A DNA stretch of 64,000 nt, from assembly GCA_029962745.1 (NCBI GenBank), contig CM057156.1, positions 1,712,559 through 1,776,558 of the forward strand, read 5' to 3'. Of this stretch, positions 27,601 through 41,200 are shown piece after piece. The first letter of the stretch is position 1; each line of letters begins with the position of its first letter. Source of the stretch: Echinometra lucunter (Eukaryota > Echinodermata > Echinoidea > Camarodonta > Echinometridae). The notes beneath the pieces are model-generated. The model was not told where the DNA came from. It saw nothing but the letters and a program-made list of their open reading frames with translations, and did no database searches. Position numbers and translations under genes: made by a program.

Positions 27601-30600
27601 TTCAAGCCATGCTTTCTTCGTTTTCTACCTTTTTTTTTACTTGCATTCCTCTAATTAATTTAACCACCCTTCTTCTTATCAACATTCAACCTCTTATCTT
27701 TTCCCATTCTTCTCCCCTATCTGTTTTACTCCCCCCCCAAAAAAAAAATCTTTGTTCTTCTATGTTTTCCCCTGCCCATAATCTTCATTTTCCTTCACTT
27801 CTTGACTTCTCTCACATTTTTAAACACAATTAAATCAAAACTAGCACCTTTAAAATGGAATCTTGGTAGAATGATAGTAAATAGTGGTCTTATGCGAAAG
27901 TCAACATTATCATGCATTAGGAAGTTAAAACTCAATTACTCCAGAATATAATCATTGTTAAATACCATCCCATGGGATTACTGCGTGTGATGAATCATAC
28001 TTAATCAAACAGAACAGGAATGCCTTTATGAATGGATATAATGAGACATACCAGTAGGGGGTTATGTCAACTACCACACTGGGGGTGGGGGGGGGGGGAA
28101 TATGAGTTAGTGAGGGAGAGAGAGAATAGGGAAGACAGCAAAGGGGAGGAGAGAGATAGATCGAACAAAATTCGGAGTATAATAGGAACAGAAAAGAGAC
28201 AGTGATGTGGTATATGGAAAAGAAAAAGGAAAAAGAAGAAAAGAGAGAGAGGAGGTTACAGAGAGAGGGGGAGAGGGAGAGAGGGGAAAGGGGGAGAGGG
28301 GGGAGGGGGAGAGGGAGGGGGCAGGGGGAGAGGGCAAGGGGAGAGGGGGCAGGGAGGAGATTAAGGGAGAGAGAGAGAGGAGGAGAGGGTGGGGCAGTGA
28401 CAGGAAGGGTGGAATGTGCACCTTGTTTAAAGATATATTATATTACATATATAATAATGTTATGTCACAGACATTATTCGATAATAATTGTGCTGGCACA
28501 AACCCGGAATGAATGCGTGAAGTGTAGTAAGTATTCATGCATGAAATGGCAGGGGAAGATTAAATAAACAAAATAATTCTGAGTCATGATTCAAGAGTAA
28601 TAAAATATTAAACACAGATTTGAGTACACACAATTCCATGGTAGATATTCATTAATTAGTGGTTGTCTAGGGAATGAATGGTGCATTACGTACATGGACA
28701 AGAAAAGAGAGAAAGATATAAAAAATGCATGTAAAAAGAAGAAGCTGATTCGTGACAGGAAAGCGATGTATGACAAGAGAGGGGGGATGACACAAGAGAA
28801 AGAGAGAGGGAGAAAGAGAGAGAGACAGAGGAAGAAAGAGAGATAGAGAGAAAGGGGGAGGGGCAGGGCAATGATGAGATAAAGAAAGTGAATTGTAATT
28901 AAACATTAAATTGGATATGGAAATATATAAAAATCAAACTTAAATCATACAAACATGCATGTATATAAAGTTACTAAACACAAGAATAATATTATGAAAA
29001 TGTCCAATCATTGAGAAGTATATGGTTGAACTAAAAGCTAAACTAATAGGTGACTATCCAAGTCAAGATCTACATGTTCGGTATGCATCAATCAAAACCA
29101 AGATCAAATACCAGTCATTTCAATACACATAAAATTCACATATAAAGGTCAAGTACTGAAAAGTACTTCACACAACTACATAAAGAAATGAATATTGTAC
29201 ATTTTGATCCATTCACAAGTATGATGCAAGCTTTGGATTCATGCATACCTATATAGTGTATATGAAATATATATGTCCTACTCTATATTAGAAATTGCAA
29301 TTACAACAAAATAATGCAAAATGTGACAACAAACTTCTAACATCTGATATTTTTTATCATTACGATGTTATGAATTTCTAAAATGTGATGCTGCTTTTCT
29401 ATATACAATATGATGACATCCAAGCAATGAAATAATATCACAAAGTAACATGTAAAAATATACTTCAAAAGATAAGAACATAATTTTAGTAATACATCAA
29501 TCATTAAATCACAACCAGTCATATCTAAAATTGGTTACCGGGTAAAAAGATCACTATGTATGTAACTATGCATATTATATCCATGTAAACTGTGAATTAA
29601 CATTTCATACAATTTTACTAGTAATTATTTTAATTGGAAATATAAAGGAAACATCAGTATCAATCATATTTGTTTAGTCTAGAGGCTGATGGGGATAAAT
29701 CATTTATCATTATTTTATAGGAAGGAAGAAAGATAATAACCAGATTGGTAGTTTGCCAAGGATGTTCAAGTGCACTTTGACACAGTACGCTGTCCATTCC
29801 TTGTTAAATGCAAGTAGCTGGCTCCACCTGTCACTTGACTTTTTGCAGTTAATTCCCTGGGTTCTATTAAGAAAAATTTCCCTCAACCCACCCCCCTCCC
29901 TCTGCAGAAAAAGTACCATGGGTACCATAGTATCTTGATGAAATTACCATCAAAACCATGAAAGTACTATGCAAATACCACACAATTACCATGATTCGAT
30001 GATAATTTATTCAAATTACCACAGTACTCATGGTACTTATTTACAAGCCTCCCACCTGACCATCTAGTATCATACATTTATGTAGTTGTCCATGTGGGAT
30101 AAGTTGCAGTTATGGAAACTTGAATGAATAATCACTATTGTTCCAAAATCTATTATGGTCACGCCCGGGGGGGGGGCACTCACATATATTGGTGGTATGG
30201 GGACGTGCCGCTTTGACGACCCCCTTTTTCAGACCTCGATTTCCGTTCCAAAGCATAGCATGTTTTTTGTTTCGCCGTTCCGGCCGCATTGCTTCGTTTA
30301 ATGAGCTTCATTTTTGGTGAAAAGCGGCCCACACCGTTTCACACGTAGGCCAGCCAGTGCTGTCCGACCATCACCTCTGCGGGAGCGCAACCGGCGCCCA
30401 TGCCGCCGGGCTAGTACATGTAGCTGCATGCACGCATGCCCATTCCATAGGGATACATATGCACTCACACGAAGGCGAACTGTTCCAAAGACCCGTTTTC
30501 ACAAACATTTGTCGTTCTGAAGCCCGTTCCGAAGACCCTCTTTTTCACAATAAGCCCGTTCCAAAACCCCCGTTTTTGTCTCACCCGCGGCACATATCTA

Positions 30601-32213
30601 CCACTTTTGGGGTCGAGTGCCCCAAATTTCAGAAATCTTATCCACTGTATCATTATGTATCAAACAGGAGTGAGTAGAATTGACTGTTTATTGAGAACGC
30701 AACTGTTAATAAAATCTTTTCATTTTCTTAGTCTAGAACTGATTGGATATAGCTCTAATAGAGCACTTACAACCTATCACTATTAGCAATTTAGATGATG
30801 TATGAAGCATTATGTGTTGTGCAGATAGTCCAAGAAACTGAAGAAAGTAACCAAATAATCATATTTCTAGAAGTATACATCTGCTTGTCATGCATATTGT
30901 AACTTTTTACCATGCAAGCACATAGCAAGTAAATAATCCTTGGCTTCCATGAGATAGTTCAAGACATTTTAAAAGAGACATGAATATATCTGGCAATTTG
31001 CCATCTTTCTCCCCAATTTCCAGGAATACAGACGATCCTTGAGTAAGAGACAGATCTATTCAAACGCAAATAAGCGATGAGTTCCAGTCACTGAACTTCA
31101 AACCTGTGATTGCTTTACATGATTCATTAATGTCTAATGTTTGATTCAGAGCTCTTAACCCTCATTCTGTTAAGTAATGCAATTGGGAATGTGCAATCTA
31201 TCCTTCCCATTTCTAGGAATACAAACATGTCTTGGCTAAGACACAGATCAGAAAACATTGAGAACTGAATTCCAGTTTATACAGAATATCAACCTCTGTT
31301 TTTGCTATTCCTGATTTATTAGTACACTGTTCCCAACTCTTTTTTATGTTGTTATTACTTTTCTTGTCTTTTAAAATTTCAGACATGCATTAACTCTTAC
31401 GGTGCCAAGGGGTTTTGCTTGTTCCCAAAGTCTACCAAATCATGAACAATGCTTGCTTTTTAAATGCCCTTAAGTCTTCGACAGTAATTTCTATACAGAT
31501 AAGTTGTATACAAAAGTTGTCGAAAATTTATTACCCTTTCAAAAGATACCAAATATTTCCATTAATTCACTGTCTTGCTTGGAAATTATTTGAAAATAGA
31601 AATGAGCTGCCCTCTTCACGTTTCCGTTTTCATTTCTCATTTGTTTGCTATTGTTTTATGCTAAAATAAGAATGGATCCTTTCCAAAATCTGCAGTTTTC
31701 TGAAAAATATCCTATGGTAGCATATAGTGACTGATAGATATTTTAAATACTATATTTATCCTCTAAACTTTGACGTATTTTCATATCCATTATTCTAAGT
31801 GGAGTAATGGTCGATTAAAAATGCAAAGTCTCTTGGGCACATATACGTGCCATCGGCACTGTAAGAGTTAATATGCAATTCAAACTCCCCCACCTAGTGT
31901 CATTTTTATCTTTTCCTTTTGGTTCACATGTTTTATGTTGAGTCATCATTACTGTTTTGCTCTTTGTACATATTGGTTTACCAAGTTTGAGGTTTTTTAA
32001 CCAGTTATACATATCATGAATATATTTGTTAAACCCTGTAATTTGTACACAATTCAGCCTTTTGGCTGCGAAGTGCAATATGAATACGGGTAAAACCTTT
32101 TAAATTCAACTCAACTCCTACTTCCACCTGTTAACATACATGTAATTGGCAAATTTGCTAGCTATTCTAATTCTGATTTCCAGAAATACAAACAATTCTT
32201 GACTAAGTCAGAG

Positions 32214-32251
<38 letters not shown>

Positions 32252-35200
32252 CAAACCTTGTGAGAGATGAAGTTTATTACATGAATATCAAACTTGGGCC
32301 CTGTTTCATAAAACTTGTTATCAGTCACACAACTGTCTCATTTCTTTCACAAATTTGCTCTCAGCTAATCAGATGCAAGGATTTCAGTAGCTTATACCGT
32401 TACTGCAACTTGCTATTGATAAGAAGTTTTATGAAACAGGGATATGGATTTCTATTCCTGATTCATTAGTGCAATGTTTCTATCTAAGTGCCAAGTCCCA
32501 CCTGATAACATAAATGCACAGGAAACCATCTAGGTACCCTGACCTGTGGTTAATTAAGAACTTATATCCTCTATTCATCATCCCTTCTCAATGTTTAACC
32601 TACTACAACTTATCATTCGGCAACATCTTAATGCTGATCAGAAGGTCTGAAAACACCTGTTTTTTTCTAATTTTTCTAATTAATGTTTTGTAGGTTGAAT
32701 TCTTTATTTCTTATTACAATGTCCCCCTTTTTTTCTGCTATATGTGCCTGGTATTTGGGGAAAAGGTACTTCATAAATGAAATCTATTGTTATCATTATC
32801 ATATTTTTATCATTACCTTCGCCCTTAACTTTGAAACAAGAAGGATACTGACTCAAACAAATTTTGATATAATTACAAATCTTCTGGATCTTCGGACGTA
32901 TATTTAGAGTTCTGAATGCATTTTAAACATTAATGAAAATTATACCATCAAATTATACCATATATTCATAATTTGATTTGATTTGATTTGATTTGATTAG
33001 ATTTATTTCCATTTCAATCTGAACATAAATTCAAACATAAGTATGTATATGATGAAATACAACCCCCCCCCCACTCCACCTCAGTTTTAAAGCCTTTTTT
33101 AATACTCTTTACAATGGAATTTCATTTGAAAGGATTATTTTAGATATTTTTAGGCAAACATTGTTTGATAGCTATTAATGCTAAAATGTTTACATCATTG
33201 TTTTTTGAATGAGTAGAATACCACAAATGTAAAAGATTTTGATTATTCAATTAAATGTGGAGACCTAAATCATATGGGGTCAAGCCTTTGTTCAAAGAGA
33301 GGTCAAATATCTCGACCGAGCCAAGAGACTTATTTAACAATAATCAAATACTAGAAGATGAGGAAATTGCACTGGCACAATACTAAAGAGATCATCAGCA
33401 TAATAATTCAAAAGAGAACAGAGTACAAGAAAATATTTCATGGCACTGTTAAGTGATAGTGTGAGGCCTTTACTATTGAGAATTAGTCCACTTATAACAT
33501 AAGGTGTAAACTTGGATAATGTGGACACAACTTCTGTTAAGATTGGAAATCGTTGGAAGGGCTCATTCGTGTAATTGATTCCTTAAGGGTATATCAATTA
33601 ACAATGTGGAAGTGACACTGGGTTGAGGTCTTGCTATGTAATCAGTCATCTCATTATGTCTTTGGCACTCACTCTATCTTTCTTTTTGCTAAAACAGCTG
33701 TCCCAACCATACCATTTTAACATTCAGGCAAATATCAAAACCACAAAATAAATGTTCTTCATTTCTTGACTCCATAACACCTCTTTAAAAAAAATCCAAC
33801 AGTCACACAGATGAAACGGGAGCACTCATATAGTTTCAATCCTCAGGTGATATATAAATCATGAAAACTTATTGCTTGAGGAGATAAGTGCATTGAACCC
33901 CTCTTCTTAACCATGTCACAGTCTGAATGCTACATATATATTTAAAAGGTAAACTTGAGTTCTTGAGCAAAAACATGGACAAGACCATTAAGCTTGAATA
34001 AAATGCCTCATAATATTTTTTTTACGGGAATATGTAAAAATTGTATTCTATTAGGATTGCATGCAAGTTTACAGTTTCATTTCCCCCACAAATTATGTTT
34101 GGTGGCAGGCGTGCAGGTGGATCCAGGATTGGCCCCAAAAAGGCCCGGATGCTTATAACTTGGGGGCCGTATCTAGAAACTGTCACTGGTCTAACTTCCT
34201 GGACACCTCAATGAAACCTGTGTTGTAGAATAAACATGTGTTTCATTGGGTTGTCCGTTAATCTTAATAGACTTAACAAATTCAAGAAACGCAGCCCAGT
34301 TGTCTACTGGAACAGGTTGGCCCCTGTCATATTTGGATGGGAATTAGAGAATTTAGTAGTCAACGGGATAACTACCAAATGTAACTTTCATTTCAGTTTA
34401 GAATAAACACGCGTTTCATTGAGATGTCCAGTAATCTTTAATAGACTTATCACAGTTTCAAGAAACACAGCCCATGTTGTCTACTGGAACAGGTTGGCCC
34501 CTGTCATATTTGGATGGGAATTAGAGAATTCAGTAGTCAATGGGATAACTACCAAATGTAACTTTCATTTCAGGAGATGGACTAATATCCTTTCAGTGTA
34601 TGTGGATCCGCCCGTGGGTGTGGTCATGAATGGCATAATGATATCTAAATGAGATAAGAAAGTCTTACCTGTGGGAGCTTAGGTTATTACTAGTATCCTT
34701 ATCACCGTGGACACTCAGATAAGATGCAGCACTCACGGGTCTCTGTCCTTTACTCCCCTTGGAGGATTTGGGAGGGGCGGCGGCTGCCACCCTGCTGGGT
34801 CTGGGACCGGATGTTAGACGACGCTGGAGGGACGGGGAGGGCTGCTTCTGAGAGGGCTGGGTGTCAGGGGTCAGGTAGCCAGGGTCAGAGGGTGATGGAA
34901 TGTGACGAGACTGTGGAGGTTAAAGGTCACATGAGGTGGAATGGAGATGGTGCACATGATGAAGGGTGTGACATTCACAATTGGAAGACAAATGATAGGA
35001 AAATAAGCAAATAAAAAGCATGGAGTGAGTTTTTTTATACAATTGCTGTTGTTTTTTAACCTATTCGTGACAGAGGTCCACAATTTTGTGGTTTGACCTA
35101 ATAATGTTTGATGCAGAGCCCTAAAAATTATACCAAATACATGAGCAGAAAGAGCAAAAAAATTCTACACAAAAATTCTACACAAACTGTGCCAATTTTG

Positions 35201-38200
35201 GTTGCATCAATATTCACTGTTTGATGCTGAAAATTTTTTAAAGGAAAATAAGCATTAAAATCCTTAAATTGGCAATGTGATAGAAAGTTTAAAATCACTG
35301 TTTCCCCTGCAAATTGGCAACCTTTTGACTTCTCATCATAATTTCTGTCAATTTATATTCATTTCAGATACATGACGTTTTATAAGAAAAATGTAGCAAT
35401 AAAATAAAAATGTTGGTGTTGCCAATTTGAAGAATAAAAGCTAATCAAATTAGGCTTTAAATAATTCCTGTCACGAATGGGTTAATGAAGTGGGGTAAAC
35501 TGCAGTGTTATTATGCCAGCAAAGCAAAGTTTTTTTTACGTAATCAATACAACTTTGTTTTAAAAAGCAATACACATGAAACCAGATTAGGACATGATTA
35601 AGACAAGGGGTAAAAGTAGAAATGGAATTTAATGGATAAAAAGTTAACATCAATCAAATGTGAAGTGTGAAATGATACATATAAACCCATCATTTCTAAC
35701 AATAGCAGTTTAATCTTTTGCAACATGATCCCCAAAATCAAACAACTGCACAAACATATCAATTTCAGACAATTTACATTACCCTTAATTTCATAGGTAA
35801 TCTTAATAAAACTCAAGAGGCTAGATAATAAGTCATTGAGAGATGCGACTCATTTTGATATTTTACTGGTAGTTATATCAATTCACTTTATCAAAGAGAC
35901 CTACATGTAATTTCCTGGTTTCTCAAGCTAAAAATAGTGACATATTTACAAGAACCAATTTATTCTCTAGCTGAAAGATTGGAATAACCAATCTTCTTCA
36001 GTGACATTCAGACTGATCCTAGAAAACTAAAATCACACTATGATGCATCAGAATTCTTCTGATCAATGTCAACACAACTAACAGTTGACAAGGCAATTCT
36101 TTAAACTTAAAATATGACCAGGGCTTATTTCATAAAACTTGTTATCAGTAACAACTGCCACATTTCTATGACAAATCTGCTCTCAGCCAATCAGATGTAA
36201 GGATTTCAGTAGCTTATAACAATTATTGAAACTTTATGAAACAGGGCCCAGAAACTTTGATTTATCAATACCCTAAGTACAACAACTAATATAAATCTGA
36301 TACTATTTCTTTTATGAAGTGGTCACATGATGCATGATGAGGACATCTATCTAGACAAGTCAATTAACCTCTTGGCTACCTAATTCTCTCAGGTCCATTG
36401 GCTCAAACATATTTTGGTCTATACGATATCAGCTCCATAGCACTTCACTATATTCAAAATATGAGCTTCAAATTTTAATTCCTCGAAGAGATATCGCAAG
36501 TTTAAAGACACTCTCAATTAAAAATACAACGGCTTGTGACGTCTGCATAGTGCATGGCCCATGCAAATGAAGTCTGACTCAAGTTCCACACAAGGGGTTT
36601 TTATACGTTTTCCATTATTTTCTTCAAGAACTTCCTACCCCTCAACCCATAGAAGGCTAGATAACATGTTATGAGGTTGATTCTACTTTTTGTCTAAGTC
36701 TACAAAAGTGATTCATTTTAAAGGTTCGTTCACATATGAAACGCTGGGTTTTTTTTTAAAGTGCATATTTTGTGTACAAAATGAGAATGGCAATGATGCA
36801 AAAAAGGATTGCGCTTAAAACGTTGCGCATGCATTTACTTGCTATAATAAAATGCGCTTAAAACCCTGACGAAACCTCCCCCGGAACCCCCCCCCCCCCC
36901 CACACACAATTTTCTTCTTCATATTTGAATGGGCCTTAAAAATAGTAGTCCACATTTGCCAGTGGCACCCAATCTGCACAAAAGCTTAACTTTAGATTGC
37001 TTTAAGCCACAGAAAAACACAAGTTTTAGATCCAAGTATATTCCCGTTAGGGATTGAGAAGGAAATATTCAACACAAATTTTCTTTTATTTTCTTTGTTT
37101 TGTAAAGGCATCTTCCTGATGCTTTCAGAATAAAACCATTCATTTTTTTTTACATATTCTTTGGAATATTGTTGTAAATTTGATAACATGATAGTTTTAC
37201 ATAAATATCTGTCATTTAAAATCATTGAAATTGCCTTATTTCTCTTCAAATTCTGTTCAAATGTTGTGCAAATATGGGCTACTACCTTTAACAGGGGAAT
37301 GGTTCACTTTCAAAGAAGAACCTCCCATTTCTCCATAATAAAATGGCTTAACCCAATGACTACTGGACTCTTTTATTCCCATAGGATTAATACAGTGGTT
37401 ACCCAGTTCCCGTTTATAATTGGTTGACTACTTACTGGCATAGACGATGTGGAGGATGTGGAGTTTCGCTTCTCATCATCCCTCTCAATAAGATCAGAAT
37501 AATCACATTCTCCTTCCTCCTGGTATCAGAAAGGTTAAAGGTCAAGGGTCAATAACAGGTCAAGTAAAATATGTTAAATTCATAACTTATCCTTTAAATA
37601 TATACTTCACCATGCTAGTTTTGTATTATTTTGAAACTCTGGTTGATATCTAAAAATAAAAGATTGGAATTCTTCTTGGTAAACTCACATCAAATCAAAT
37701 CAGTTTATTAAAATGTATACTCAGTTTTGTGACATCATCAAATATACATGAAAATATGGACAGAATACTTGCCATACATGTACATGATCTTTGGACAAAT
37801 AGTCACACTAAAGGAAATGTTACCTTTGCTTTTATACGCATACCATGCGAATATTTTTTTAGTAGAAGAACAGGGCCTCATTTTATAAAACTTGTTATTA
37901 GTAACAACTGCCACATTTCTGACAAATTTGCTCTCAGCCAATCAGATGCAAGGATTTCAGTAGCTTGTAACAGTTATTAAACTTGCTATTGATAACAAGT
38001 TTTATGAAACAGGGCCCATACCTTGACTTTACAAAAGGACTAAAAAAAAAAAATTTTTTTAAAGACCTTACCTGGCCACAAGGCTCAATCAAGACATCTC
38101 CAAAAGGTGAGATGGGGTTCTAAAAGAAAAAAAAAAGTTTAATCAAAAACAGATTATCTCTGTAATCAAACAGAAAGACCAATTTTAACACATTTTCTCC

Positions 38201-41200
38201 AGTTTGCATAACCAGCGACAAATTCTCGAATGTCTAAATGTTATTTTTTTGTTTGTTGGTATTTTGCTTGTATAAGATGATGCTCTGAAACTGTTGACTA
38301 CTGAATTCTTTCATTCTAGTAGGTTCAAAGATAAGCTCGAGTTCTGGGAAAGGTAAAAAATTATTTTTTTGAAATTTCCCACTCTTTCCATATCGGGTAA
38401 AAAGAATATCATAGCAAAAAGTCCCCTAGAAAGGATTGCTCTTCAAATGCCCTCATAATGGAAATGTGACAAGAGGAAGCTGAAAAGTTCGGGGGTAACA
38501 TTCATGCCATTCATGCCAAGTGCCTTTCTGGAAAAGTAAGTGAATTTCTTATCAATTCGATAATGTCCAAAGCTCACACTATATACATGTACCTGTGTTT
38601 ATATACAACTAATCTAACTCTCCCAGTTGCTTTAGTTCTTTCACATTATGATCATATGACCAGAACTCCAATTAATCTTTAACTCAAACTGTAACAGTTC
38701 TTGTAGAGAATGGGTTAATCTATCACATTTTTGTCTGTTTGTCTCCTTGTACATTTGATATATTTTAATCAATCTCATTATCATTTATTACATTTTAGAT
38801 GTACCTTCTTTATGGAGTGAAATCTGATCAGGTCGTTGAGTGTCTTGTGCACTTGAGGTTCTCCAACGACCACATACTTCCCATTGTGAAGCTGATCTAT
38901 CATGAAGTGCTTGCATCGATCAGTTCCTCTACGTATGCAAACAGAATCAGTGACAGAGAGATACAGATACTTATACACGTTGACTACCCAATTCTCTCCT
39001 CCAATAGGTTTAATCCAGGTGTCATCCAGTTCCAGTAGGCTATGGGTTTATCAAGCAACAATCTTAAGTTCACAGAATAGAATAGTTCCTTGCGCCTTTC
39101 ACACAATGCAAATTTTACAATCATAAAACAGATTTCATTCCTGAATACTTGGCAATGTGCAGAGCTTAACTAAATCACTGGGATGTGCCCAATATGTTTT
39201 CACCAATTCTTTTCTGCGAGTTTTGCCGAAGACTTACCGGAGCGAAAGAGAGTATCCAAAGCGGCTCTCACTGACTCTGATGAGGTAGGCTCCTACACGC
39301 CTCTTTTGTAAAAGCTCTTCTGCTTGTCTGCAAAAGAAAGAGAATACTGTACCATTACCTAAAATCTTTCTTTGCTCACTAAAGTAGATTCTGATAAGAA
39401 AATAGTGACAAAATCACCTACATGTAATGTAACAAAGTGGAATGTTCCATGTAGGTTGATACATAAAGATGGCTCAGAGGTAATGCAGTGATTTAGGGAG
39501 TAAGCGGAAGGTCCCTAGTTCGAAATCAAATCACACACTGGAGCCCTTTACAGGCAATACCTGTAATAGAGCTACATTTCTAGAGCACAGCAAACCAAGC
39601 TGTCCCACCATAAACATTCTTCGGCCTGCTTCGGGCATTCTCGGGCCAGGGAAAGTGAGATAATGACTTTGCCATATGGGGCAAAGGGTAGAATATACAC
39701 AGCATTACATAAGGTCTGTTGGTCATAAAACTCACAATGATGGACAACACCTGTTACTGGGTAAGCACCCATGGTGTCAAATACCCCATGAAAGCCCACG
39801 AGTAAGCGTCTTTAAGGCCTGGCTTCCTTTGGTTGCTCATAAAGAATATACATCCTCTTTAGCAGTCTACATGACATGATATAACTGACAAACCATAATA
39901 ATGCCTTGATCTAGAAGAAGAACTGCATTTGCATGCAGAAATGGATGAAGAATGAGGATAGGTTATATCTTATTTTAAATTATGACATCATAATGGCATA
40001 ATATAAATAATTTCTTCTTAATTGGAACATATTCACATCATATCTTTTTAAACCTTTTGGCCATGAGAATGAAGTCTTTACAAAAGGACGCTATTTTCCT
40101 TTCGATCATTAACCCATTCGTGACAGGAATTATCTAAAGCCTAACTGAATCAGCTTTTCTTCTTCAAATCAGCAACATCATTAGTAAAGCAAGACACTGA
40201 CCTGCGAGTAATAATGCCATGGAACCATGGGTAGAAGGTGCCTCCATCTTTTTTAAGTTTCATAGACTGTGTCTCCTTAAACCACATGATGGAAGCAGAC
40301 TTGGTGCCAACCCGTCCAAACTTACTATGAGACTGCTTCACAAATTCATCCTCAATGACGTCATCGTCTTCATCATCGTCATCGTCGTCATCGTCCTCTT
40401 CAGATGAAGCAGCCTGTCGTGGCAGATAGAAACATGTCAATATCACTAAAAATTAAAGTTTGCTGATCTTGCAGCTAAGAGATGACTCTAATCTACATCA
40501 TTCATAAAAAAAGAAAATCTTTAATCATGAACAAATATGATACCATGAGGCAAGATTGTGTGTTCTTCTAATGCCAATTTAACAAAGTCTACATGATCAG
40601 TCTAATCTAAAAAAATATCAATTGTCAGCATGTACATGCACTACTTATCTCATTCTTTGTCATTGATGACATTATTTCTTTATTAAAGAATAGTAGAATA
40701 CAAATACAATACAAGGTAAACATATGATATAGTACCGAAACTCCAACATAGTGACAAAATGAGAAAACAGAATAATTTGACAGAGTATATAGTGACGTAA
40801 ACATAATAGTGGGATAGTTGCAAATGTAACAGGTCCATTGCTTACACAGGCGAATGGCCTGTATTGCGTGGCTTTACAAATTTATACATATCAAATGTGT
40901 TTTGAAAAAAAAACACCCCAAAACAGGTAACTTAATGGCTGTAATAGACATAAAATATACAAATGTACCACCAACACTTTTTTGCAACCCACTGACTACC
41001 ATTTTGTGTCATTCCTGTTAAATTGTATTAGGAACCTCCCTGCACCATCAGCCATGGGTTGCATGCATGTACAATGTACATCCATCCATAATATGCATTT
41101 TTCTAACATCTTCCAATTATTTTCATGTTTCGTTTTGGAATCATTCCTTCTAGTGTATCTACCACTCGGATTGTCCAACAGGAGCTGGTTTTCGACCCAT

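Larger units (their letters stand above)
24687..34668 (-). other. Putative last intron of the myosin gene or 3' flank (10 kb)
   Basis: No further exon recognised. It holds a piggyBac-like MITE (25094-25498), an N gap (26126-26625), purine-rich tracts (28084-28397, 28779-28862), a GC-rich element (30166-30636), a TTAA-flanked element (31390-31871), a LINE-like tail (31872-32110), a foldback (32296-32443), a TTTGATT repeat near 32966 and a 173-bp tandem duplication (34225-34576). Confidence 0.55.

Noticed and set aside
28107..28567. Ser/Pro-rich and Glu/Arg-rich frames over 100 residues
   Set aside because: They arise from the polypurine tract composition.
30138..30677. Overlapping 60-106 residue frames in the GC-rich island
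   Set aside because: The frames have no recognisable domain and coincide with a repetitive element; high GC alone keeps them open.
33334..33528. Minus-strand frame containing YADD, the reverse transcriptase catalytic motif
   Set aside because: The surrounding residues do not match reverse transcriptase spacing or motifs; likely chance in AT-rich sequence.
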